Of a DNA stretch of 64,000 bases, positions 31,467-43,496 are shown piece after piece (the first letter of the stretch is position 1; every line of letters begins with the position of its first letter). The DNA is from Vermamoeba vermiformis. Lineage: Eukaryota > Tubulinea > Echinamoebida. The notes under the pieces are model-generated. The model was not told the origin of the DNA and searched no databases. It was given only the letters and a program-made list of their open reading frames with translations. The position numbers were made by a program, and so were the translations under genes. Location: contig JBEWZL010000119.1 in the NCBI GenBank assembly GCA_045837725.1, positions 62,001-126,000 on the forward strand, written 5' to 3'.

Positions 31467-34134
31467 ATGAAAGCGACTAGCACTTATTTAACATTATTCC
31501 TCTGCTGTCTTGGGCTAGTGCAGCTCTCGCAGCAACTTTCAGCAGATCTGCGTCAAAAAATAGAAGAAATTGAAACGGTAAGTATATGTTACATATACAT
31601 TATAGTATTGCTTTAATTTTCATCTTTAGTTCGCGAGAGAATTAATAATAATTTTTTTTCAATTTCAGAGTGCTCAAGCACCCTTTATGATCGACGTATT
31701 ATTGCTGGGTACTAATAATAGTCCCTTTAATGTCAATCCGAATTATTTGTCGTCATTGCTATCAGATCTGCAGTCGACATATTCACCGACAATCATTGAC
31801 TTAAAACAAGCGCTGGCAGTCAATTATTCGATGATTTACAACGTCAAATCGATTGACAATGGCAATGAATACGAAGCACTATTAAGGCAACACTTGACTA
31901 AGGTACACTAATAATTCTCAACGCATCTGCCTCACTAACACGCTTTTTAGGCCTCAACTTCAGATCCAATGCGCAGTGCCGAGTACGAGATTGATACAGA
32001 GCACTTGACTAAATACTTCAGTCAATTATGCGACATTTACTCGCTAGATCCCGTCAAGCCTGAAGTAAGCTCTATCTATAGTGAAGTGCTTGCGCTAATT
32101 TCATCGCTAAAAATAGATGCGTGTGTATACCATATTTGTCGTGCACGCCAACAAGCGGAATATTGTGCCATCAGAACCAGCCCTGGAGTACCACTACAAA
32201 GTGGCCAATCAGGGCCCTGCAGCCTCAGTCTGGATCGGCCCTGGTCGCTGGCTGGTGATCGATCTATCGTCAGGTCCAGCACGTCCTTATGGTCCATTAG
32301 AGACCTCTGCAGGCACTGTTGGCGTGCACTCACTGCCCTCGAATGTGCTCGATGCAGAGTACGTCGTTTGACATTTTTTGACACTCTGTCTGACGTTCAA
32401 CCAATCAGAAGCGTCGCTGATCACGTGGCCTCGCTGTGTCTGTCAGCACTCAAACACGTGCTCATTCCTGATTTGGAATATCTCGTTACACGTGATGACA
32501 ACAAAGTACGTCAAAATATTAAATGGAAGGTCTGAGCTAACTTTCCTAATTAGGTAATCATTCCACTGATCGTATTCAGCGATCACAATAAATTTGACCC
32601 GTGGGAAGACATGACACGTGGCATTGACCTGTCACAGATCAGACGTCAAGTGTCAAAGATGTTCCTGCACGGTCAAGAAGTGCAACTCTTCCCCGCACTG
32701 CACTCGCTGCACGCACACAAACACGTGTCAGTCGCGCTGTACAAATCACTGCGCACACTGAATGACTACCACGCGGACAAGCAAGGGTAATGCTGGACAC
32801 TATTCACCTCTCAATGTCATGCACTCACAGCTAGTCCCGTCTAGGCTGTTCAAGGTCAGCACTCGCACTTACCTCGACGGCGTGTCACTGCTGCACGAAC
32901 TCAAATCAGTGCCTGACCTCTTGGCCGAGGGACTGTTGGGCGATCTCGTGGACTTGAAACAACTCATGCCTGAACTCAAACTGCCCGGCAAGGTAAGTCA
33001 ATGCTAATGAGTGATTGACAGACCTCTTGTCTGATTCGATGGCAGAGCGAGGGTCTGAGCAAAGGTGTGCGCATCTTGCCAGTGTACATCTTTTCACTCA
33101 ATAATGCTGAGCCCAATCTCGTGCTCGATAATGGTGCCCTATATGAGGCGTAAGTCAATCATATCAATGACTTAATATGACTCATATTGACCCCGCTTTA
33201 GTACTTCTGAGGGTGTGGTCGTGTTGCAAACTCTGCAGCGGAATATTTCAGTGCCGTACTTCACTGACGATCACGTGACCACATTAGACGGATTGAACAC
33301 GATCAAGAACATCATTGCAGGTAGGATAATATCATATTAACACTACTGAAACTGACTCAAATTCAGGCTTGAGCATTGCTCTTGGAGGTGTCACCGAGCC
33401 AACGCTGCATTATTCGCGCATTCGTGAAGGATTTGTTGAGGAGTATTTGTGGGCTGTGGGGTAAGAAATAATATCGAGATATTCGCATTATAATTAACAT
33501 CTTACTTAGTTACCACCCATTCGGACCCTTCGCGCATTCAGATCACTTGTCTGACATCTTTTCTGACGCTGTCATTCGCAATCACTTGACGAGCAAGTTG
33601 CACGCAGCAGTACACAATGTGCGAAAGATCATCGAAGAGGTGATATCTTTGCAAAAGTTTATTTGTCGATTGACGATCGCAAGTTGATCACGTGGGAAGA
33701 TCTCTTGTCACGTGCTGGCAACAAGCCCATTGAAGCGTTCAATACCAAACTGCTCGGTTTCTTGGGCTCAGTCCACAACCACTTGAAGTTGAGCACGGGA
33801 TATTTGCAGCACTACGAGTGAGTACTCAACTACACTGTTACCACAGACTAATGTTTCAAACTGTAGTTTGGCCATGGCCTCGCCTCTGGCCGAGTCAGCT
33901 TATCAAGCCAGTGTGTTGGGCCTCACAGCAGTCAGAAATGATTTGGCACAGTTAAGTTTGACCATTGAATGCTGCGCTCAACGAACTCCTAACAAAGCAC
34001 GTGGTCTGCCTTGGTTAGAACTAGCGCGTGGCTTGTTGTTTGCACTGATCGTGTTTGTCGTGGTCAGAGTGTTGACTGCGCGCAGAAAACTGCGACCAAG
34101 TGACATCGAGTTCAAGCGCAAAAAAGAGCAATAA
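31467..34134 (+). CDS. DUF7906-type membrane protein (plant At3g28720/At5g58100-like), with a frameshift
   Basis: Large lumenal protein with a C-terminal TM. Twelve exons: 31467-31577, 31669-31902, 31951-32064, 32117-32358, 32409-32505, 32554-32786, 32845-32992, 33046-33149, 33202-33320, 33367-33460, 33510-33817, 33867-34134. Signal peptide (LTLFLCCLGLVQLS), then motifs I recall from the plant family: PGRWLVIDLSSGP, VIIPLIVFSDHN, GQEVQLFPALHSLH, TRTYLDG, LPVYIFSL, GLSIALGGV and GYHPFGPF. C-terminal TM GLLFALIVFVVVRVL and a basic tail ending FKRKKEQ. The summed exons are 2072 nt, one short of a multiple of three. In exon 11 the frame changes at about 33640 (RKIIEEV to DIFAKVYLSIDD), consistent with one missing base. 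With that base the protein would be 690 aa. Function is poorly known; an ER/Golgi role is likely. Confidence 0.8.
32541..32558. promoter_or_regulatory. Mcm1/CArG palindrome at an intron acceptor
   Basis: TTTCCTAATTAGGTAA within this span, a full TTNCC(A/T)6GGNAA match; its AG is the 3' splice site of intron 5 of the DUF7906-type gene. Confidence 0.55.
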
Positions 34135-34174
34135 AAAGTGTCACGACACAATTAAGCAATCGTATTTACTGCCA

Positions 34175-36152
34175 TTAAGGCTTCCACAACTTCAACAAAC
34201 CTTCGTCGCTGTAAGTGCACAACAAATTTCTGTGCGGGTGATGCGACAGACCAATCACTTCGCGCTCGTGTACTTTGGGAATAATGTGCTCGAGTTTGCT
34301 CGTGGCAGTGGAGAAACAATAGAGCGTGTTGTCTTCTGTCACACCGTAGATCCACTCGCCCTTTGGTGACACGGTGAAGGACACAAAGTCTGCTTTCTCT
34401 TTTTGACCCGATGAGAATGATTTAATGACCTAATGGAGGATACTTAAAATCAACTCTATGTAGTACAAAAGCCTTTGTCTTACCTGTCCCGTGATGCTCA
34501 TCACGTACAGCACAGGTGATCTGTTGGACACGACGAATTGGTCGTTGGTGCGCGGCAACATGTGCAGCGCAGTGACAGCGAGTTCAGAGGTGAGATTGCC
34601 AGGCGTGAATGTCTGCACGCAATCAGTGGTCTTGCTGTCCCACACACGGATAGTGCCATCACTTGACGCTGACACGACGGAGTTGCCATCAGCGCTGAAC
34701 ACTGCCTCGTTGACATAACTCGTGTGACCGCGGAATATCTTCAATGTCTTGCCGGATTTAATGCCGTGGATTCTGATCAGAAGTCAGATATTGCCTAATA
34801 AGGAAAGAAAAGTAGTTCATACCTGACAGTTTGATCGAACGAGCCAGACAAAATTTGCATGCCGTCCTTGGAGAATGACACGCACGTGACACCTCCAGTG
34901 TGCGCTGCATCGAATCGTCTGAGACACTTGCCAGTGCGGATCTGCCACACCTTGATTTGTCCGTCTTGACTGCCACTCACGAGATGTTCGCCGTCCTTGG
35001 TGAAATTCAAGCACAACACGCTGGTCTTGTGCGCCATCAACTTGTCTTCAGCTTGGTACTGCAATTCTTTCTTCAATTTGCCTGTCATAAAGTCCCACAC
35101 TTCAATGAAGCCGTCCACACTGCCTGTCACCAAGAACTGCCCGTCAGGTGAAAATCGAGCACATTCTGCGTGCACTTTTTCTCCGAATTTAATTGAGCGC
35201 TCCATTCTGCGCGGAAATGTCTCCGCTTCTTCTTTCTCAGGACCCTTGCCGCGGAACAAATCGTGTTGCGCTCCTGCGGGCAATTGTCCTTGCAACTGTT
35301 GATATTTCAATGCTTGGCCTAATAATAGCAACAATCGAGACGGCGGTGCCACCACAATTTCCTTTAAAATATCTATATTTGGTAATTAATAAGCGAGCTA
35401 TTGTGAAATTTCAAACTAGCGTACCTTCAGCTAATTCCGCTCGTTTCTTTTCTTTAGTAACGCCCGAATAAAGCTAAAAACAATATTATTAATGCCCTAT
35501 ATATATGTTAATATAATTCATGCCGTACATCTTTTGGATCTGAATAGCCGCGAGCAATCATGTGTTCTAAGCGCAAATATCGTTCAGGCTGTTCTTGTTT
35601 CAACAATGACATGGGCTTAGTCTGTCTTAATAGTGCTCGTGCTACTTCTGTTTCTTTTACTTCGACGAGCTCTAATACAATCTATAGGAATAAATTAGAA
35701 CCGAAGCTGAAGAGTAGATCTGGCTTACCTGTTCGTAAAGGTTTGTCATCTTATTTAAAGGAATTTTCAATGGTGAAATAGCTGCTAGTACGTGGTCCCA
35801 ATTGCCATTTTTAATATTATTTGATAGTGTTTCCATATTATCGACAGCGTTCAAAGAGACTTGAGACTCTTTCTGTATTGTGCGAAAAAATAAATTAATA
35901 TTTAATAAAATATTGGGAGATAATAGCACGAATAAATAAGCTGTTACAAATTATTTAGAATTTTTTTAACGAGATGGATCCAAAAGCATAAACTTTTCTT
36001 ACCTGTAGAGTATCGAAAGAGTTCATAAGCCCTTGTTCTTTCAAAAATTGTAATACGAGGCGAATAACACTAGTTCAAATCAGTTACCGAATTAACTTCA
36101 CAAACTCGCCATCTATCACTTACTCGCCGGATTCTACTTCTATTAAGCTCAT
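34175..36152 (-). CDS. SMU1: Spliceosomal WD40 protein SMU1
   Basis: Component of the spliceosomal B complex, acting with RED (IK) in splicing. Eight exons: 36152-36124, 36069-36003, 35872-35729, 35681-35529, 35473-35425, 35372-34823, 34772-34484, 34429-34175; 511 aa, almost the length of human SMU1 (about 513). LisH/CTLH N-terminus ([53 protein letters not shown]), [18 protein letters not shown], then seven WD repeats ([59 protein letters not shown]). It ends EGLLKLWKP. Very high conservation suggests an essential gene. The stop faces the previous gene with 40 bases between. Intron 6 contains a full CArG palindrome. Confidence 0.97.
34792..34807. promoter_or_regulatory. Mcm1/CArG palindrome, SMU1 intron 6
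   Basis: TTGCCTAATAAGGAAA, full TTNCC(A/T)6GGNAA match, in a 50-nt intron. Confidence 0.55.
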
Positions 36153-36373
36153 TATGAAGTGTGTATCTTAACGAACTAGCTTTGTGCTTGCTGGTGTTAT
36201 CAAGTAAAAATAAACTGCCGTCCAAAATGTAAATATTTCTGTTCTACCAGATCTCACGCGATCGCAAATAATTATTCATAAGGTGATATTTATTAACATC
36301 GTATTTGACAGCATCACGCAAGAGCGGATTCGAGTCCAAATCTCTCGCGTTCAGCCCTTCAAAATTGTTTTTC

Positions 36374-38485
36374 TTAAGCGTGGTGACCGTTGACTTTCGG
36401 CACGTCCTCCGAGCTCTGAATTTCGCGCAAAGACTTATCAATAATCTTAATGCACTCGTTCATTTCGCTCTCGGTGATCACCAAAGGCGGGGCCAGACGA
36501 ATGATGGTCTCGTGCGTGGGCTTGGCCAAGAGACCGTTCTTCTTCAAGGCAATGCACACGTCCCAAGCAGTGCGGGTGTATTCGGGGTCCATTTCAATCG
36601 CGCAGAACAGACCACGACCGCGCACAGACTTGATGAAGGGGAATTCTTCTTGGAACTTGCGCAGCGTGCTCAACAACTTGTTGCCCATTTGTTCAGCGCG
36701 CTCGACAAGCTTCTCTTGCTTGATCACTTCCAAGGCTGCAATGCCAACAGCCGAGGCGAGAGGATTGCCTCCGTAAGTACTTCCGTGCTCGCCTGTCATT
36801 GACACGTGTCAGTCAGTCACTTCCAACAATGTTTCACGAAGGCACTGTTACTCACCAGGTTGGATGCACAACATGATTTCAGCATCAGCCAAGATCGCAG
36901 AGAGAGGCAGGACTCCGCCTGAGATAGCCTTGCCCAGGACTACAATGTCCGGACGAATGCCTTCCCATTCAGAGGCCAACAATCTGCCCGTGCGACCGAG
37001 ACCAGTCTGGATCTCATCAGCAATGAACAAGACGTTGTGTTGTTTGCAGAGTTCGTAGCATTGCTTCAAGTAGCCCTCGTCGGGAATGACGACACCGGCC
37101 TCACCTTGAATAGGCTCCACTAAGAATCCGCACACTTTTTCTCCGTACTAAAAACACATCTGTCAGTTTCTGGTTCTGTGTGTGGCAATGCTAATAATAA
37201 GCAACACTAGTGTTGTAGCTTTACTTACTTGTTCCAAAGCAGTCTTGAGAGCTTCGACGTTGTTGTATTCAACTTGCACGACGCCAGGAATGAAGGGACC
37301 AAATCCATCGCGAGCAGAAGGATCGTTGCTCATGGAAATGATGGCCAAAGTACGGCCATGGAAGCAGCCCTTGCAGGCAATAATGACACCCTCGTATTGA
37401 GGGATTTTCTTCTTCATGTAGCCCCATTTACGTGCCAATTTGAGCGCAGTTTCAACAGCCTCAGCACCTCCGTTCATCGGCAACATCATGTCGTATCCAA
37501 AATACTCTGTGGCATACTATTAAATGAACAGTTGTTAGTTCAGAGTCTCCAGATTACATTGCAAAAGCGCGGCAAAAAAAGATTTGAGAATTGGTTGAGA
37601 TGTGAACGAAACGAAGATTCGATTGAAAAATATAAATTATTGGGTGAATTGGCTTATAATTAACTAACGATAAAATATAATATTAAATTAAAATTGTCAT
37701 GTTAAGGCCGCCGGGCCAAACGAAAATCCATCGCGAAGTCATCCAACCAACACAATTTATCTGTTTTGTGTTAATAAGGGCTTACCTTAGCAAAACGGGG
37801 GAACACCTCGTTATAGAATGCTCGGCTGCTCAAAGTAATGCGATCAGCTTGGTCTTTCAACGCGCCAATGATCTTTGGATGACAATGACCTACGCAATTA
37901 AAAAATTGTAAGAATAATGGTCTTAATATATTATGACGACCAATTTAACTATTAAGATAAATAAAAGAGTGCTATTACAATATTTGCAAAATCGTGGATT
38001 GTTCTAGATTCAGTGCTTGCAAGTATTAAAGTCGAAACGTCTGATATTACCTTGGTTCAAAGCAGAATAGGCACTGAGGAAGTCAAAGTAGTGCTTGCCC
38101 TCAGGATCCCACACATCAACTCCTATTTAACAAAGGGACACGATCAGAAATTATTCTTGAACCATAAAATATTGAATAATTTTATTTACCCTTGGCTTTG
38201 GCGAACACAACGGGAAGAGGATGGTAGCTGTTCATATAATAGCATTAGAAGCGAGTTCTAAACGTTGCAATAACAAAGAGTTTGGATTTCGTAAGAATGA
38301 TTTCACTGTTGCAAAGCGCAGCTGTAGACTTACTTATGGGCAGCGTGCTTCTCCTCCATATGAATTAACTGCTCACTGGGCAATGCTTTACCAGGGCAGT
38401 AGTCGGGCTGTTCTTCTTCGATGTCGTAGTGCACGGGACATCTGCTCTTTTCATTGGAGGTTAAAGTAACTACTACTTGCGACAT
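36374..38485 (-). CDS. OAT: Ornithine aminotransferase
   Basis: PLP enzyme converting ornithine and 2-oxoglutarate to glutamate semialdehyde and glutamate, linking arginine and proline metabolism. Seven exons: 38485-38334, 38227-38190, 38122-38051, 37889-37786, 37516-37229, 37147-36856, 36792-36374; 454 aa. Motifs: [96 protein letters not shown] (PLP Asp in ADE), [10 protein letters not shown] (Schiff-base Lys) and [12 protein letters not shown] 40-residue N-terminal extension with [17 protein letters not shown] is acidic and not a mitochondrial presequence, so a cytosolic enzyme as in yeast Car2 is likely. Intron 6 contains TGACACGTGTCA. Confidence 0.96.
36800..36811. promoter_or_regulatory. 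TGACACGTGTCA palindrome, OAT intron 6
   Basis: Exact 12-mer, 8 bases from the 3' splice site on the minus strand. Confidence 0.6.
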
Positions 38486-39078
38486 TGTTTGGTTTGTAAG
38501 GGGTTAATATAGTTGGGTTTACGGTAGTAACACTTTTCTCATCACAGAAACAACAATAGACTAAGCCTTGTTGTTTACACTTGCGGGTTAGAGATTGAAA
38601 TGACCAGATCCTGAATACCCGAATTTAACGCCCCGAACTGGACCGGGTGGCGGGAACATGTGAACACGGGAGAGAGGTAGTTTAATTCATATTGTACCCA
38701 CACGAGTGCATAAGAGGTTCTCAAGGCCGAGGTGAGTGTTCGCTAGTGTGGACAGCGGATGGGACTCCGAACCTCCGGTTCGATGGTTCAACGAGTTTGA
38801 GCTATTTTTTATGTATCTAAGTATCATTGATTGGTGTTTTAAGTTTCTAAGGTCCTTCTAGCTTAAGAACTCTTAACTTTGCGAGATTTGATACCGATCT
38901 CAATCAGCAAGGTTTTTTAAGTAGACGTTGAGCATAATTATAGGCTGAATATTAGCCATTTTATCCGTTTATTGGCTTTAGGGACGATTCTTTGTGCGTG
39001 TCATTCATTCAATTTTTTGGATTTATTATTCGCAACGCAGACAGAGAAAGGAACACTATTAACCGCCTGCAGTACTAT
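38486..39078. other. Divergent promoter of OAT and SURF6
   Basis: About 590 bases, no exon. A more GC-rich patch at 38610-38790 contains a 6-bp hairpin CGAACC-TCC-GGTTCG near 38768-38782. It does not fold as a tRNA by eye. Otherwise nothing recognised. Confidence 0.5.
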
Positions 39079-41356
39079 ATGGCAACTAACGGCGACGATT
39101 TGTCCTCTCGTGTTAACGAGCAGGCTCAATGTAAGACGATCTGGATTCGCATCTCGATTCGATCGCAAGCTGATTTGTTTTTTCCAAACAGATTTTGATA
39201 ATTTATTGTCCATGATTCCCGCAAAAAATTACTTCACCAAGGAAGTGTCGAACGACGATTGGGTAAGAATAATCTCAATAATGAATCCCGATGCATTTTT
39301 TACGCGGGGCTTAGATTAATTGTTATAAAATCAACAGGAGAAGAATTTCAATAAAAAGAAGAAGAAAAAGAAGAATAAAAAAGACCAGAAAGAAAATCGA
39401 GGACAGAAGAGAAAACGAGTACGTGCTAGTTGAGGATTTGTCACAAATAATCATGCAAACTGCTTCAATATACATTAATATACTAGTGATATTTAATTAT
39501 TATTTAATAACGTTAAATATTAATTGCATCTGACTTTTTCTGATCAGGATCCAGATGCATTGAAAACAGTTCCTGAAATATTACAAGAGCGATATGAAAA
39601 TAAATTGAAGGGAGTCACAGATGCTAATGGTGAGGTTGAGGATCGCGATGTTCAACCTCCTCCCGCGAAAAAACAAAAACTCGATCACAAGAAGCAGATC
39701 GAGAAACCGATCAAGAAACAAGAAAAGAAAGCTCCTGAACCTGTCGCTGAAGACAGTGATGATAGCGAAGATGAACATGATGACGATGAGGTTAATGATG
39801 ATGATGAGGCCATGGAAGTCCAAGAAATTGATGAGGATTCTGACAGCGACTCAGATGACAACCCTAAAAACCGAATCCGTAATGTGGAGTCTGAGAAACA
39901 CAGCGAATTGAAGAAGAAGTTATTAGAAAAGATCAACGAAATGCGAAAATCACGCAGCGTGCCTTTATTAGGAGGTAATATCGACTTTCGATTTTGGATC
40001 GCGTTTCATTTTATTTTTAAAATTCAGCAAAAATATCTAAGGCATAGTTGTCATCACCAATCTATATAATACGCAAATCATACCATAATCATGTCGAGAT
40101 CTGGTCTCTAACATACTTTCTATTATTAGATGATTTCCGACCTCTCGACGAAGACGTTAAATCAAAGCGATTGCGCCGAAGACTTGAAAAATTAGAAGAA
40201 AAGTAAGTATAGAGCTTATATTTGGAATTAAATATGAATTTGTGACGGAGATAATTATTGCGCGTTGATAATTTGTGTCACAATTACAGTGTGAATTAAT
40301 CGTTGATTTCCAAATTAGGAAAAAGAAGGGCCTTATTAAGGATGAAGAGGACTCAACTGAAGGCAAGAAAAAGAAAAAGCCGCAAAACAAGAAGAGCAAG
40401 GTGGATCGTGCCCAAGCTGCTGAAGAGAAGAGCGAGAGCGAGGCCAATGGCAATGACGCAGAGAGCGGTGATGAGAATGAGAGCGGCGAGGAAGAGAACA
40501 GTGCCAATGGTGAGGCCATGCAGGAGGACGAGGAGAATGAAGGTATGAAACTGTTCAATAATTATCTTTTTACGGATCTGTTTCGATTTATCCAACTAGC
40601 GATACAATTTTATTCGTATTTTAATCTTGATATGGATCATTACTATATGAGTGCATCATTAACGGTTATTTGTCGCAGATCTTCAGTTCGGTACATTTGA
40701 TTTCAGCACAGGCAAGCCGATGCCGACTTACTTGCTCAAAAAGCGAAAACAATTGCCCAATCATATCTTGTTGAAGAAGGTGAGTCTCTTATAATGCAGC
40801 ATAATAGTGCCATATTTAAATGGGTGTGAAAATTGAGCGGTGGATCTAGACCTTGTCTCGAGATGTTTGCGGTTCTAATTACGCTCTATTTACAGGCACA
40901 AGAAAATAAAGAAAAGATGGAGAGCTTGCCCGAAGAGATCAAAGAAAAGAAGATGTGGGACACTGCCTTGAAGAAGGCACAAGGTGTCAAGGTGAAGGAC
41001 GACGCAACTCTGATCAAGAAATCAATCAAGCGCGAGAAGTCTAAGAAACGAAAGAGCGCTAAAGAATGGTGCGTCGCTTATTATTGTGTCCTATGAAAGC
41101 GTTGATCTAATTGTTATTACTATATTAGGAAAGAGAGAGAAGACGCAGTTAAGAAACAACAATCCGAGCGACAGAAGAAACGAACAGAAAATATTAATAA
41201 GAAGATTCAAGGCAAGAAAGAAAAGCGCTTAAACAAGATTGTAAGTTGATTTTGTCGTTATTCGATCTTAAAGTCGGTGCTAATAATTGTTGCCTATTAC
41301 AGAAAAAGAGACGACCAGGTTTCGAAGGTGCCAAATCCAATTTCATCAACAAATAA
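39079..41356 (+). CDS. SURF6: Ribosome biogenesis protein SURF6/Rrp14
   Basis: Nucleolar nucleic-acid-binding protein needed for pre-rRNA processing of both subunits. Ten exons: 39079-39130, 39192-39262, 39338-39418, 39548-39974, 40130-40202, 40319-40542, 40679-40779, 40896-41068, 41129-41240, 41303-41356; 455 aa. An N-terminal segment (YFDNLLSMIPAKNYF) typical of the family, Lys- and Asp/Glu-rich linkers, then the SURF6 C-terminal domain: LQFGTFDFSTGKPMPTYLLK, WDTALKKAQGVKVKDDATLIKKSIKREKSKKRKSAKEW, KKQQSERQKKRTENI and the terminal KKRRPGFEGAKSNFINK. It fits with the Pol I and NOLC1 genes elsewhere in the window. The gene has the densest introns of the region relative to length. Confidence 0.94.
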
Positions 41357-41501
41357 TGCGGACAATAAAATACTAACATTTATTCGAAATACATCGTCGA
41401 TTGTAATTAATAGCGAATATAAAAACCACTCTCAAAATACACCTTTTTCTTTTGATGGTAAGTACGTTATTACAGTAGTATCGCACAATTCATCGTAATA
41501 T

Positions 41502-41885
41502 TTACAGGTCTACACAATGCTGACCGGCAGTGACGGCGCTGAGAATCAATAAATAAAACAGAGCGGTTGCCTTGCCCTTAGTAGCAGCCACTGCTCCACC
41601 TGGCAGTGGTCGTCCTCTTTGCGTTGTAGCAGGCACAGCAGCGACTCGTTTATCTGACTCGATGGTTTCAAGATAAGAGTAATGGTCAATCGGACCTTCA
41701 GAACTGAGTTTCAATGTGCGAAGTGTTGTACTTGAATGACCTTGACGTGCTACCAAATCATATCAGTGCGCGCGTACAATGATACCAATCAGAGGTACTG
41801 CAATAGATGCCGCCAGATTAGCTGCATTGTGCACAGTCGCCACTGTGAGCGTTTGATTTAGTGATATCTCCGCTCTTGAAGTCAT
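41502..41885 (-). CDS. Small putative tail-anchored protein
   Basis: Not recognised. Exons 41885-41786 and 41749-41502, intron 36 nt, phase 1; 115 aa starting MTSRAEISLNQTL. A mid hydrophobic stretch (AANLAASIAVPLI) and a C-terminal one (ATALFYLLILSAVTAG) followed by QHCVDL. It could be a two-segment membrane protein or a C-terminally anchored one. Start-to-start distance to the divergent MRH-like gene is only 47 bases, which is very tight. I keep it because the two open segments join in phase over a consensus-like splice, but it could be non-coding. Confidence 0.4.
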
Positions 41886-41932
41886 ATCTCCTTCTATAAA
41901 CCACGTAGAGGTCATTATTCACAATGTGTACC

Positions 41933-42877
41933 ATGAATACCACACGTTGCTTCTTAATATTGGCAATTTTACCTTTTATTGCTCTAGCTTTGCCGGCCAG
42001 ATGCCCAGCAACAGTACGATCTCCGGATGGATCCACCTACAGTCTGAATACTATTGAGGGGGCGTAAGTATTCGATGATTTAACCTAAATTATTCGATTA
42101 ATGATTATTATTACGAATATTTTCGCTCACCAACTTAACTTTCAGAACTATCAGCGGCAGCTATTTAGACTTTGGCAAACATCAGAATGTGTTCGTAAAT
42201 ATTTCCATATGCGGCAATTTAGACTCGCCGTGCGGCTCAGGCAACTGCATTGTACCTAACTCTGCCGGTACACCTCCGATCTAGTTGTAATTCGTTCCCT
42301 TTTACTAATAGCTTGCAGCGGTATGTGCATATGAAACACACCTTAAGCGGGACTCAGAGGTCGAAGAATGCTACGGCAGTTTCGACCAAAGAACCAAAGT
42401 TGTCGGATTAGGTGCGTAACAAGCTAGTGCACTGAATATAGCTAATTATAGCATAAGATAACAACGCTGGCGTGACTATTACCTACTATGACGGAGATAT
42501 GTACAGTCCTAGCCAAAATTACTCGACGAAACTCATATTAAATTGCGATGTAACGCGTAAGTAGATCTGCTCTTGTTTCGTCGGTGTTCAGTGCTCTAAT
42601 AACCAATGCTATGTTAGTTGAGAAAGGCTTCATTGAGTTAGACAAAATAGAAAGCAATGCAGGTGCACTGGAAGTACAAGGTCGGATGTGGTGCCCTAAA
42701 TCTGCTCTTCCTTGGATTGAAACCGACATCTACTACAAGGATCCTGACTGCAATAGCTTTAATGTGTACATGGAGACTCGAAATAACGTTGCTACCTGCA
42801 CTCCAGGCTGCTTCACGGGCTCGTTGCCGAATACCTCGATCGAAGTTATATGCCAACGCGCTAACGCAAACAAATAA
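41933..42877 (+). CDS. Secreted MRH/Atg27-like Cys-rich protein
   Basis: Exons 41933-42063, 42146-42267, 42319-42411, 42458-42556, 42618-42877; 234 aa. Signal peptide (MNTTRCFLILAILPFIALALPA). The segment CAYETHLKRD...VEECYGS, then GVTITYYDGDMYSPSQNY and LILNCD, recalls the mannose-6-phosphate-receptor homology fold, in which a YxxGxxC-like loop and a final L.C form the sugar site; the key Arg/Glu of true M6P binding are not evident. A second Cys-rich part follows (MWCPKS...YYKDPDCNSFNVY...CTPGC...VIC). No TM or GPI signal is seen, so a soluble secreted or lumenal protein is likely. The MRH assignment is an inference from pattern only. Confidence 0.65.
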
Positions 42878-43496
42878 AATTATGAACCAAATTATAATAA
42901 CGTAGAATTAGTAAATGAGAGATAGTAAGCTAAATATGGACGATCAGGTGAGGGGAATCACAAATAAATCGATTTAAAAAAGGTTTAAAATTGTAAAAGG
43001 CGCATAATGATTTTACATATTATAAAGGCATTAAATTCGAAGTGTGACGCATGTAATGACGATGTACAAATTAATTAGTTTAGTTAAAATTCCGCTTTCC
43101 GATCGGAGCAATTCCACCCACCCGAATTAAATTGAAACAGTTTTCGAGTAGATATTTAAATATTATTAATTCATGCATATGAGTGCGACCGAGCGCAACA
43201 CGTGAATTTTTAAACACAATTTCAAATTTTACGTTACCGTTAAAATTAGCTGTGGGAGCTTGTTGCTGCAAGTTACTAAGGAGGGCTACATGCGCGCGGT
43301 AGTGTTGTTCTGAAGGGGGAGATATAAATCTGGCGATAATCACGTGTTTAAAATTAATGCAAGGCTGTTGCAATCAATTTTTTCCTATCGAACCGTTTTT
43401 GCAGCAACAGATTAACAAAAACAGTGCTATGGAATTGTAGATATTTATTTATAGAGGAGTTAGAATTATAGCACATATTTATTCGTTTGATCAGAC
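42878..43496. other. AT-rich intergenic region
   Basis: About 620 bases holding the 3' UTR of the MRH-like gene and the promoter of the LRR-PP2C gene. A 97-codon minus-strand open frame (43080-43373) has no protein-like features. No RNA gene seen. Confidence 0.5.

Noticed and set aside
33636-33660. A tiny intron to explain the frame change in the DUF7906-type gene
   Set aside because: The only GT-AG pair gives 18 nt and still leaves the wrong frame.
38760-38800. tRNA-like sequence with GGTTCGAT and a GC hairpin
   Set aside because: The T-arm cannot pair and no acceptor or anticodon arm can be drawn; only a 6-bp hairpin remains.
43080-43373. Minus-strand 97-codon open frame in an intergenic region
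   Set aside because: Composition looks random; no splice partner, signal peptide or motif.
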